Positions 6,936 to 14,354 of a stretch of 19,595 nt of DNA are shown in pieces; the stretch's first letter is position 1, and the number at the start of each line of letters is the position of its first letter. A program made the position numbers and the translations under genes. This DNA comes from Actinomycetota bacterium (GTDB lineage: Bacteria > Actinomycetota > Actinomycetes > Streptosporangiales > Streptosporangiaceae). The notes under the pieces are model-generated. The model saw only the letters and a list, made by a program, of their open reading frames with translations, searched no databases and was not told the origin of the DNA. Location: the NCBI GenBank assembly GCA_003242605.1, contig QGUZ01000069.1:1-19595 (forward strand). Reading direction: 5' to 3'.

Positions 6936-8098
6936 CCGCTGACGGCCGCGGACCAGCCGGAGGCGACGACCTCCTGCGCCTTCTTGATCTGCTCCTCGGT
7001 CGGGAACGTCGGGGTCCCCTCGACCTTCGGCAGCCGATCAAGCAGCTCCGGGTCCACGGTCTTGTCGGCCTCCATCGCCTGCAGCAGCGCCGGTCGGGCG
7101 AACCCCTTCAGGTAGAGGTTCTGGCCCTCCGGGCTGAAGAGGAACTCCATCCACAGCCGGGCCGCGGCCGGGTGCGGGGCGTCCTTGTTGATCGCCTGCG
7201 CGTAGTAGGAGGCGTACTTGCCGTCCTCCGGGATCACGACCTGCCAGTCGAGGCCCTTGTCCTTGAAGTCCTCGGTGTACTGGGCGTTGACGTAGTCCCA
7301 GTCGATGCTGATCGGGGTCTCGCCCTTCTCCACGGTCGCCGTGGTGGTCTCGACCGGGTTGAAGTTGCCGACCTCCTTCAGCTTCTTGAAGAAGTCGAGG
7401 CCGGGCTGGATGTCGTCGAACGAGCCGCCGTTGGCGAGCGCGGCGGCGAACACGCCGGCGAACGCCGAGCCGGCCTTGGTCGGGTTGCCGTTGAGCGCGA
7501 CCTTGCCCTTGTACTCGGGCTTGAGCAGGTCGGCAAAGGTCTTCGGGCAGGTGCCGACGGCCTTGGCGTCACATCCGATCGAGATGTAGCCGCCGTAGTC
7601 GTTGTACCAGAGGCCGTTCGGGTCCTTCATGGTGTCGGGGAGCTTGTCCCAGGTGGCCACCTTGTAGGGCGCGAACAGGCCCTCGGCCGCGCCGCTGAGC
7701 GCGAAGGTCTGGCCGAGGTCGAGCACGTCGGGCGCCCGGTCCTGGCCCTTGCGCGACTTCACCGCCGCGATCTCGTCGGAGCTCGACCCGTCGGGGTTCT
7801 CTTCGTTGATCTTGATGCCGTACTTGGCCTTGAAGGTGTTGATGATCTCGCCGTAGTTGGCCCAGTCGTGGGGCAGCGCGATGACGTTGAGCTCGCCCTC
7901 CTTCTTCGCCTCGGCGATGAGGGCGTCCATGCCGCCGAGGTCGGCGGCGGAGGTGGCGGTGGCGGCCTTGGACGCACTGGCGCCCCCGGCCTGCTCGGTG
8001 GGGGCGGAGCCACAGGCCGCCGTGAACGAGACGGCCACGGTCAGGGCAGCCGCCAGCCCAGCAAATCGGGTTCTGGTGGAGAAACGGGACGAAAGCAC
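6932..8098 (-). CDS. ABC importer substrate-binding lipoprotein
   Basis: A 388-residue extracellular binding protein, anchored by lipidation at Cys29 (hydrophobic segment AGLAAALTVAVSFTAAC, lipobox TAAC). The mature part begins with a Ser/Ala/Thr linker, then the periplasmic fold: GELNVIALPHDWANYGEII, DRAPDVLDLGQTFA, NGLWYNDYGGYISIGCD, KGKVALNGNPTKAGSAFAGV, TPISIDWDYVN, and HPAAARLWMEFLFSPEGQNLY. This fits the PotD/Fbp/PhnS-type family used for polyamines, iron, thiamine or 2-aminoethylphosphonate; the ligand cannot be assigned. I chose GTG 8098 because GGAG ends 6 bases before it; a TTG at 8110 would have GAGGG only 1 base away. It starts the operon and its stop overlaps permease 1. Confidence 0.88.
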   Translation of the reverse strand: MLSSRFSTRTRFAGLAAALTVAVSFTAACGSAPTEQAGGASASKAATATSAADLGGMDALIAEAKKEGELNVIALPHDWANYGEIINTFKAKYGIKINEENPDGSSSDEIAAVKSRKGQDRAPDVLDLGQTFALSGAAEGLFAPYKVATWDKLPDTMKDPNGLWYNDYGGYISIGCDAKAVGTCPKTFADLLKPEYKGKVALNGNPTKAGSAFAGVFAAALANGGSFDDIQPGLDFFKKLKEVGNFNPVETTTATVEKGETPISIDWDYVNAQYTEDFKDKGLDWQVVIPEDGKYASYYAQAINKDAPHPAAARLWMEFLFSPEGQNLYLKGFARPALLQAMEADKTVDPELLDRLPKVEGTPTFPTEEQIKKAQEVVASGWSAAVSG

Positions 8099-8435
8099 GC
8101 AGAACTCCAAACCCTCAATTTACGCAGAAGAGGCACCGGTGCGCTGAACGTAAGCAAATGCGCGAAGCCATGCCAGTTCAAGTACGTCGCACAACGGTTG
8201 CGGTTCTGTGAACGGCCGACGATCACCTCGGGGCGTCCGGGGGAAACGTCCCGCGATGGGGGTATGCCGGGCGATGTCGACCTGCGGCCGGAAGCGGGAC
8301 GTCCGGTGCGCGCGCCGGGGAGGGCCGCTGTGAGGGGCACGGCCCGCGTCGCCGGAGCCTCATATCCAGCTTAGCGCGCGACGGTCAAGGGCCTCTGAGG
8401 TGGGGTGATCGCTCCGTGTCGCGGCGTGGCGCGAC
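8099..8435. other. Divergent non-coding region between the ABC operon and the SOS unit
   Basis: About 340 bases left of the SOS promoter should carry the promoter of the minus-strand ABC operon. It is less GC-rich than its surroundings near 8100-8230. A perfect 10-base palindrome, GCACCGGTGC, lies at 8133-8142, about 35 bases before the binding-protein start, and could be an operator. I could not find a convincing -35/-10 pair for the ABC operon. The short frames crossing the region have no recognisable product. Confidence 0.5.
8105..8108 (-). promoter_or_regulatory. Ribosome binding site setting the binding-protein start
   Basis: GGAG on the minus strand lies 6 bases upstream of GTG 8098. 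It overlaps the alternative TTG start (8108-8110), which has no properly spaced site of its own. This decides the start in favour of 8098. Confidence 0.6.
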
Positions 8436-8464
8436 TTGCGTTCATGCTGCTTGGAACATATGTT
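8436..8464 (+). promoter_or_regulatory. Predicted promoter of the DUF6504-dnaE2 unit
   Basis: TTGCGT at 8436-8441 and TATGTT at 8459-8464, separated by 17 bases, resemble sigma-70-type -35 and -10 elements. The -10 lies within the LexA-type palindrome at 8454-8465, so a bound repressor would block polymerase. The start codon of the DUF6504 gene is about 70 bases downstream. Confidence 0.55.
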
Positions 8465-8465
8465 C
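8454..8465. promoter_or_regulatory. SOS box (predicted LexA site)
   Basis: GAACATATGTTC is a perfect 12-base palindrome that matches the actinobacterial LexA core GAAC-N4-GTTC (full consensus TCGAAC-N4-GTTCGA). The right half extends as GTTCGA, a full match; the left flank is TTG, so only that side deviates. It sits 72 bases before the DUF6504 start, which is followed by dnaE2, a gene family known to be SOS-induced. Site sequence and context support each other. Confidence 0.85.
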
Positions 8466-8536
8466 GAACTATCCGCCGACGCCCGTCTTCCCCCGGGTGG
8501 CTCTCGTATCCGACGGCCACAGGGAGACGAACCGTC

Positions 8537-8803
8537 TTGAGCAGACTCTACGGTGACCCCATCGAGGTGTGGACCCGCGACGGCAGCCCCGTCCGCTTCG
8601 TCTGGCGCGACCGCCGCTACACCGTCCGGCAGGTGCTCGAGCACTGGGTGGTGGCCCGCGAGTGGTGGAAGACCTCGGACGCCGACCCCGGTGAGCGCAG
8701 GTTCTGGCGGGTAGTGGCGAGCCCGGGAGGCGAGACCGGCACCTACGAGCTGCGCTACGACACCTCCACCGACCGCTGGCTGCTGCTGAGGGCGTGGGAC
8801 TGA
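8537..8803 (+). CDS. DUF6504-like small Trp-rich protein, partner of dnaE2
   Basis: An 88-residue soluble protein with eight Trp residues (12, 23, 37, 43, 44, 57, 81, 87). It opens SRLYGDPIEVWTRDG, continues FVWRDRRYTVRQVLEHW, and ends YELRYDTSTDRWLLLRAW, the pattern of the DUF6504 family found next to actinobacterial translesion polymerases. No catalytic motif is visible; the fold looks like a small beta-rich binding domain. I chose TTG 8537 because it gives the typical N-terminus and has AGGGAG 10 bases upstream; longer frames toward 8405 would cross the SOS box and promoter. Its stop overlaps the dnaE2 start as TGATG, so the two products are translated together. A role as accessory factor for DnaE2 is an inference from position. 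Confidence 0.82.
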   Translation: MSRLYGDPIEVWTRDGSPVRFVWRDRRYTVRQVLEHWVVAREWWKTSDADPGERRFWRVVASPGGETGTYELRYDTSTDRWLLLRAWD

Positions 8804-11800
8804 TGAGCACGGCACCGGACCTCTCCGCGCTCGCCGGGGCGCTGCCGGGCCCGTTCCCGCACCTGCACGTCGCCTCGGCCTACTCGCTGCGGTACGGCAC
8901 CGCGTTCCCGGCCGACCTGGTGCGCCGGGCCGCCGAGCACGGCGCCGACATGCTCGCGCTCACCGACCGCGACGGCCTCTACGGCGCGATCAAGCACGTG
9001 GCCGCCTGCCACGAGGCCGGGATCGGCCCGATCGTCGGCGCCGACCTCGCCCTCGCCGGCGGCGACCGGGAGGACCGCGTCGTCGTGCTCGCCCGCTCCG
9101 ACGGCTGGCCGCGGCTGTGCCGCCTGGTCACGGCCGCCCACCACGTCGGCGAGCGCGGCGAGCCGCGGGTGACCCCGGAGCTGGTCGGCGAGCACTCCTC
9201 CGGCCTGTTCGTGCTGCTCGGCCCGGGTTCCGACGTCGGCCGGGCGGTCGCCCTCCGCCGCGACCAGGAGGCCCGCGCGCTGCTCGACCGGTGGCGCGCC
9301 GTCGCCGGGGACGCGGTGGTGATCGAGCTGGTGGACCGGTACGGCCCGCGCGAGGCGAGCAACGCCACCCGCATGCTCGCCCTCGCCGAGGCGGCCGGGG
9401 TGCCCGCCGTGCTCACCAACGCGGTGCGCTTCCTCGACCCGGCCGACCACCGGATCGGCCACGTGCTCGACTCGGCCCGCCACCTGCTCCCGCTGCACTC
9501 GCGGCACCTGGAACGATCCACGTCGCACGCGTACCTGAAGACCGGCGCCGAGATGGCCCTGGTCGCCCGCCGCATCTGCGGCGGCGACGCCGAGCGCATG
9601 GCGCGCCTGTTCGCGGTCACCCGGCGTATCGCCCGCCGCTGCGTGCTCGACCCGCTGGAGGTGCTCGCGCTGCGCGCCGACCCGCCCCGGCTGCACCTGC
9701 CCGAGGTCGGCTGCGACCCGGTGCCGCTGCTGCGCAGCCGCTGCGCGGACGGCCTGCGGGAACGCGGCCTGGAACGGTCCAAACAGGCGCGGCGCAGGCT
9801 CGCCGAGGAGCTTGACGTGATCGAGCGCAAGGGCCTGTCCGGCTACTTCGTCGCGGTCGCCGGCATCACCGACATGATCCGCGGCATGGGCGTGCGCTGC
9901 GCGATCCGCGGCTCCGGCGCGGGCAGCCTCGTCGTCTACCTGCTGCGCATCGGCGAGGTGAACCCGCTCGAGCACGGCCTGCTCATGGAGCGCTTCCTCG
10001 CCGAGAGCCGGGTCGGCCTCCCGGACATCGACATCGACGTGGAGTCGGCCCGCCGCCTCGACTGCTACCGGGCGATCCGCGACCGGTACGGCGAGGCCCA
10101 GGTGGCCTGCGTGTCGATGATGGAGACCTACCGGGCGCGCAGCGCGATCCGCGACGTGGGCATGGCGCTCGGCCTGCCCCCGCACGAGGTCGACGTGATC
10201 GCCAAGGCGTTCCCGCACATCCGCGCCCGGCAGATCCGCGCCGCCCTGTCCGACCTGCCGGAGCTGCGGCAGAGCGGGCTGGGCGACCGGGTGCTGGAGA
10301 CCGCGTTCCGCCTCGCCGAGCGGCTCGACGGCCTGCCCCGGCACATCGCCCTGCACCCGTGCGGCGTGCTCGTCGGCAACGCGGGCCTGCGCGACCGCAC
10401 CCCGGTCGAGCGCAGCCTGCTCGGCTTCCCGATGAGCCAGTTCGACAAGGACGACGTGGAGGAGGCCGGGCTGCTCAAGCTCGACGTGCTCGGCGTGCGC
10501 ATGCAGTCCGCGCTGGCGTACGCGGTGGCCGAGATCGAGCGGGTGGACGGCGAGCGCGTCGACCTCGACGCGATTCCGCACGACGACGCGGCCACCTACG
10601 AGATGATCCGCGAGGCCCGCACGATCGGCTGCTTCCAGATCGAGTCGCCCGGGCAGCGCGAGCTCGTCGCCAAGCTGGAGCCGCGCACCCTGCACGACCT
10701 GATCGTGGACATCTCGCTGTTCCGCCCCGGCCCGGTCAACTCCGACATGGTCACGCCGTACCTGGAGACCCGGCACGGCTGGCGGCCGCCCCGCTACCCG
10801 CACCCGAGCCTGCGCCCGGTGCTCGAGGAGACCGGCGGCGTGGTGGTCTTCCACGAGCAGGTGCTGCGGATCATCGACGTCATGACCGGCAAGGGCCTGT
10901 CCGAGGCCGAGCGGGTGCGGCGCGGCCTGTCCGACCCGGAGAGCCGGGCGCGGATGCGCGAGTGGTTCTTCGCCAACCTCCGCCCGGAGTACACCCGCGA
11001 GGAGGCCGAGGAGGTCTGGCGGGTGCTCGACGCGTTCGGCGCGTTCGGGTTCTGCAAGGCGCACGCGGCGGCGTTCGCGCTCCCCACCTACCAGTCCGCC
11101 TGGCTGAAGCGGCACCACACCGCGGCGTTCCTCGCCGGGGTGCTCACCCACGAGCCGGGCATGTACCCGCCCCGGGTGATCGTCGACGAGGCGCGCCGCT
11201 GCGGGGTGGCGGTGCTGCCGCTCGACGTCAACCGCTCCGACCGCACCTGGCGGGTGGAGCGGGTGCCGCCCGCGGCCGGGTACGGCGCGGCGCCGCCGGG
11301 CGGCCGGGCGCCGCTGGCCCGCCCCGGGTACGGCCTGCGGGTGCCGCTGTCCGCGGTGAAGGGGATCAGCGACGCCGAGATCGACCGCATCCTCGCCGGC
11401 CGGCCGTACACCTCGCTCGCCGACTTCTGGGAGCGGGCCCGCCCGTCCCGGCCGGTCGCCGAGCGCATCGTCGAGGTGGGCGGGTTCGACGCGCTGCACG
11501 GCCTGCGGCCCGGCGAGCCCCGCTGGCGGCCCGGGCGCCTCACCCGGCGGGACCTGATCGCCCAGGTGGGGGCGCTGGAGCGGGCCTCGTCGGGGGTGGC
11601 GGAGACCCAGCTCGCGATGGGCTTCACCGAGCGGGTGCCGCCCGGCGAGCTGCCGGAGATGACCGAGGCCGAGGCGGTCGAGGCCGAGCTGGAGATCCTC
11701 GGTCTCGACGTGAGCCGCCACGTGATCGCCTTCTACGACGAGCTGCTCGACGAGCTCGGCGTGACCCGGGCCCGCGACCTGCTGCGCTGCCGCAACGGCG

Positions 11801-12279
11801 CCGAGATCCTGGTCGCCGGGGTGAAGGTGGCCACCCAGACGCCCGCGGTCCGGTCCGGGCAGCGGGTCATCTTCACCACCCTGGAGGACTCCACCGGGCC
11901 GGTCGACCTGACGTTCTTCGAGTCGGTGCAGGGCCGCTGCGCGGCCACCGTGTTCGGCTCCTGGCTGCTCGCCGCGCGCGGGGTGGTGCGGCGCACCGGG
12001 GCGCGGGCGGTGTCGGTGCGGGCGCTCGACTGCTGGAACCTCGCCGACCTCGACCGGGCCCGGCGCGAGGGCGGCATCGAGGCGGCCCGGGCGATGATCC
12101 GCGCGCCCCGCCCGGCCGCCTCCGGCGGGGTCGGCGGCAGGCCGATCGCGTACCCCAACGGCTACCGGCTCTCCCCGTACGCGGACGTCGGCCCCGCGCC
12201 CGGCCTGACCCGGCCGCCGCGCCGGATGTGGCACGCCAGCGGCGGCAGCTCGGGCCCGACGGTCCGGCCCGGCGCGTGA
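8803..12279 (+). CDS. dnaE2: Error-prone DNA polymerase III alpha subunit DnaE2 (ImuC type)
   Basis: A 1158-residue C-family polymerase for translesion, mutagenic DNA synthesis after damage. The PHP domain begins FPHLHVASAYSLRYG (His20, His22) and has LALTDRDGLYGAIKHV (51-66). The polymerase active site carries PDIDID (catalytic Asp408 and Asp410) and LKLDVLG (Asp561). CAIRGSGAGSLV, SLFRPGPV, FHEQVLRII and AFGFCKAHAAAFA are all conserved. Near the end is an OB-fold region, LVAGVKVATQTP and VIFTTLEDSTGPVDLTFFE. The SLRYG and LTDRD forms match the Streptomyces-type DnaE2 rather than the replicative DnaE1. ATG 8803 was chosen because it overlaps the DUF6504 stop (TGATG); GTG 8794 is an in-frame alternative. 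The upstream SOS box predicts DNA-damage induction. imuA and imuB, the usual companions, are not nearby. Confidence 0.96.
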   Translation: MSTAPDLSALAGALPGPFPHLHVASAYSLRYGTAFPADLVRRAAEHGADMLALTDRDGLYGAIKHVAACHEAGIGPIVGADLALAGGDREDRVVVLARSDGWPRLCRLVTAAHHVGERGEPRVTPELVGEHSSGLFVLLGPGSDVGRAVALRRDQEARALLDRWRAVAGDAVVIELVDRYGPREASNATRMLALAEAAGVPAVLTNAVRFLDPADHRIGHVLDSARHLLPLHSRHLERSTSHAYLKTGAEMALVARRICGGDAERMARLFAVTRRIARRCVLDPLEVLALRADPPRLHLPEVGCDPVPLLRSRCADGLRERGLERSKQARRRLAEELDVIERKGLSGYFVAVAGITDMIRGMGVRCAIRGSGAGSLVVYLLRIGEVNPLEHGLLMERFLAESRVGLPDIDIDVESARRLDCYRAIRDRYGEAQVACVSMMETYRARSAIRDVGMALGLPPHEVDVIAKAFPHIRARQIRAALSDLPELRQSGLGDRVLETAFRLAERLDGLPRHIALHPCGVLVGNAGLRDRTPVERSLLGFPMSQFDKDDVEEAGLLKLDVLGVRMQSALAYAVAEIERVDGERVDLDAIPHDDAATYEMIREARTIGCFQIESPGQRELVAKLEPRTLHDLIVDISLFRPGPVNSDMVTPYLETRHGWRPPRYPHPSLRPVLEETGGVVVFHEQVLRIIDVMTGKGLSEAERVRRGLSDPESRARMREWFFANLRPEYTREEAEEVWRVLDAFGAFGFCKAHAAAFALPTYQSAWLKRHHTAAFLAGVLTHEPGMYPPRVIVDEARRCGVAVLPLDVNRSDRTWRVERVPPAAGYGAAPPGGRAPLARPGYGLRVPLSAVKGISDAEIDRILAGRPYTSLADFWERARPSRPVAERIVEVGGFDALHGLRPGEPRWRPGRLTRRDLIAQVGALERASSGVAETQLAMGFTERVPPGELPEMTEAEAVEAELEILGLDVSRHVIAFYDELLDELGVTRARDLLRCRNGAEILVAGVKVATQTPAVRSGQRVIFTTLEDSTGPVDLTFFESVQGRCAATVFGSWLLAARGVVRRTGARAVSVRALDCWNLADLDRARREGGIEAARAMIRAPRPAASGGVGGRPIAYPNGYRLSPYADVGPAPGLTRPPRRMWHASGGSSGPTVRPGA

Positions 12280-12383
12280 GGTGATCGTCACTCCGGAGAT
12301 TTCCGAATCGTTACCCCTGACGGTGATGCATCCGATGTAATGCGACTAGCAGTGAACATGAGCGATACAGGGATGGGGGCGGT

Positions 12384-13406
12384 GTGACGGGCCACCCGAC
12401 GGGCCGCGCATGCGGCGGGTCGAGGCGAGGGCATGCCGGCGCCGGAGGGCGGCGGACCCCGCGGCGGGGCGCCGCGCCCGTGCTCGTCACGCTGCTCGTC
12501 ACGCTGGCCGCCCTGCTCGCGGCCTGTTCATCCGAGGAGGTCCCGGAACGCGACCGCACCTCGGCCACGCCCGGCGTGAGCCCGCCGGCCACCACCCCGG
12601 AGACCGCGGACAAGCTGCTGCGCCGCTACCTGGCGGGCTGGCGCGACGCCTCGGCCGAGACCCTCGGCAGGCTCGAGGGCGGCGCCGCCCGCGCGGTGCA
12701 CGCCGCCCAGCTCCGCTACACCCAGGCGTCGGCCCCGCGGCTCGCCGCCGAGTTCGCCATCCCCCGGCTGACCGGCTACCCGAAGTGGTTCGCGGCCGGG
12801 GCGGTACGGCCCGGCATGACCGGCGAGGTGGCGCTGTTCGTGAAGAGCCGCAAGGGCGCGGCCTGGCGGGTCCACCATCTCGCCTACCTCACCCACCCGA
12901 TGCCCGAGCTCGCCCGGGACGCCGAGGGCTACGTCACCGCGGCCGAGCCCGGCGACCTGGCCGAACGCCAGGCGAAGGCCCTCGCCCGCGACCTCGGGGT
13001 GCCCGGGGCGGCCGAGGCCGCCGCGGCCGGCGAGGCGCCGCGGCCCCGCGACCCCGCGACCGCGCTGCGGGACGCGCTGCGGCAGAACGCCCGGCTGTTC
13101 ACCGGCTACGCGTGGACGGTCCGGCACCAGGCCGCGCCGCAGGGCCGGTCCTACGCGCTGCGCACCGCGGACGGCGGCACGGTGGTGTGGTACGTGCTCG
13201 GCTACTCGTTCACCGCGACCAACAGCGCCGCCCGGTTCGAGATCACCCTCGCCGACGAGGCGGCCGGGCTGCTCAACCGCGCCACGGTGCGCCGGTCGTT
13301 CGGCTGGGAGGCCCGCTACCAGAGCGTGGCGCACGCCGCGGCGGACGGCGGCACGCAGGTGCTCGGCATCGCGCTGCCCGGCTGGACCACGATGCGCGGC
13401 GACTGA
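12384..13406 (+). CDS. Lipoprotein of unknown function
   Basis: A 340-residue exported protein. An unusually long basic N-terminal region (about 31 residues with many Arg/Gly) precedes a hydrophobic stretch, LVTLLVTLAALLAAC, with lipobox LAAC and lipidation at Cys48. The mature part starts with an acidic/Ser/Pro linker, then TTPETADKLLRRYLAGW, and the rest looks like a two-part extracellular fold: FAIPRLTGYPKWFAA with KSRKGAAWRVHHLAYL, and a C-terminal half with VVWYVLGYSFTATNSAARFE and GTQVLGIALPGWT. I do not recognise a named family; similar lipoproteins are annotated as hypothetical in actinobacteria. GTG 12384 is chosen because GGGATGGGGGCGG precedes it and there is no better internal start that keeps the signal peptide. 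It converges with the DUF4328-like gene. Confidence 0.8.
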   Translation: MTGHPTGRACGGSRRGHAGAGGRRTPRRGAAPVLVTLLVTLAALLAACSSEEVPERDRTSATPGVSPPATTPETADKLLRRYLAGWRDASAETLGRLEGGAARAVHAAQLRYTQASAPRLAAEFAIPRLTGYPKWFAAGAVRPGMTGEVALFVKSRKGAAWRVHHLAYLTHPMPELARDAEGYVTAAEPGDLAERQAKALARDLGVPGAAEAAAAGEAPRPRDPATALRDALRQNARLFTGYAWTVRHQAAPQGRSYALRTADGGTVVWYVLGYSFTATNSAARFEITLADEAAGLLNRATVRRSFGWEARYQSVAHAAADGGTQVLGIALPGWTTMRGD

Positions 13407-13407
13407 C

Positions 13408-13429
13408 CCGGCGGGACCTCAGCCGCCGG
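13408..13429. terminator. Bidirectional hairpin between converging genes
   Basis: CCGGCGG at 13408-13414 pairs with CCGCCGG at 13423-13429 across an 8-base loop. It begins 2 bases after the lipoprotein stop and contains the stop codon of the DUF4328-like gene (13419-13421). Its place between two converging genes only 12 bases apart fits a shared terminator. There is no U-tract. Confidence 0.5.
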
Positions 13430-14210
13430 CCACCGGGCCGCTCCGGCCCGGGACGGCGCCCGACGCGGTCCGCGCGGCGATCGGCGCCGCGGCGATCCGG
13501 GTGAACGCGCTCCGCCGCGGGTGGCCTCCGCCGCGGGTGACCTCGCGGACCGTGGCCGCGCAGAGCGCCGCGGCGAGCGCGGTCACCGCGACCGCGGCCG
13601 GGCCGAGGCCGGTGAGCCCGTCGTCGCCGGTGAGCAGCGAGGCCGCCACCGTGGCGAGAACGGCGAGCCAGCTCAGCCACCAGGCGGCCAGCAGCACCAG
13701 CCAGCGCCGCCGCCGACCGGCCGGGGGATCGGTCTCCAGCCACGCGGCGTGCAGCGCGAACGGCGGCGCGACCAGGTTGACGACCGGGATCAGCCAGGCC
13801 CGCAGCGCGCTCCGGTGCACCTCACCCAGCCAGCGCAGGTAGGCCGCCGCCGCGACCGCCCAGGCGGCCGGTACGGCGAGCAGCAGCAGCGCGAACACCG
13901 TGACCTCACCGGCGATCTCCTCGGCGCCGGGCGCCCGCGGGTCGCCGCCGATCGCCGTGATCCGGTCGGCGAGCGCGCCGCCGCGCGTCTCCTCGAAGAC
14001 CGCGAGCGCGGCCATCGCGAGCACCGGGGCGGCGAGGGCCGCGTACACGCGAAGGGCGTGCCGGTGCGCGACGGACCGGCCGGCGAAGCCGCCGGGGAAC
14101 CACGTGGCCAGCCGGGCCGCGAACCCGGCCGGCGATGCCGCGGAGGATAAAGCGGAGGATCCGGTGCCGAACCCGGCGGAGGACCCAGTTGAGGGCACGA
14201 TGGCGCGCAA
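13419..14210 (-). CDS. DUF4328-like multi-pass membrane protein
   Basis: A 263-residue protein with about five membrane helices: AALAAPVLAMAALAVF (about 57-72), VTVFALLLLAVPAAWAVAAA (about 104-123), WLIPVVNLVAPPFALHAAWL (about 138-157), WLVLLAAWWLSWLAVLATVA (about 168-187) and AAVAVTALAAALCAATV (about 200-216). The sequence AYLRWLGEVHRSALRAWLIPVVNL followed by a WW-containing helix resembles the DUF4328 family of actinobacterial membrane proteins, whose function is unknown. The first 50 residues are Ser/Ala/Gly-rich and low in complexity. The start TTG 14210 has GGAGGAG 4-5 bases upstream; a GTG at 14198 is a weaker alternative. The response-regulator gene lies 144 bases upstream on the same strand, so the two might be one unit. 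Confidence 0.72.
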   Translation of the reverse strand: MRAIVPSTGSSAGFGTGSSALSSAASPAGFAARLATWFPGGFAGRSVAHRHALRVYAALAAPVLAMAALAVFEETRGGALADRITAIGGDPRAPGAEEIAGEVTVFALLLLAVPAAWAVAAAAYLRWLGEVHRSALRAWLIPVVNLVAPPFALHAAWLETDPPAGRRRRWLVLLAAWWLSWLAVLATVAASLLTGDDGLTGLGPAAVAVTALAAALCAATVREVTRGGGHPRRSAFTRIAAAPIAARTASGAVPGRSGPVAGG

Positions 14211-14354
14211 GGATCTCCTCCCCCCGGCGTGCGCTGACGGGACGGTGCGCGGCGATCGGGTGCGCCGCTGCCAGACATGTATCCCGCCCGCCGCGCCGCT
14301 AATCCCCCGACACGCCGGGCGCGCGCCGGGCCGTACCGCCCGCTCGCGGCGGGG

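Noticed and set aside
8405..8536. A longer start for the DUF6504 protein
   Set aside because: The extra codons cross the SOS box and the predicted promoter and do not resemble the family N-terminus.
8755..12291. A 1178-codon open frame on the minus strand opposite dnaE2
   Set aside because: It is the antisense shadow of dnaE2. High third-position GC keeps stops rare on the opposite strand, and the translation has no recognisable motif and is biased to His/Arg/Gly/Ala.
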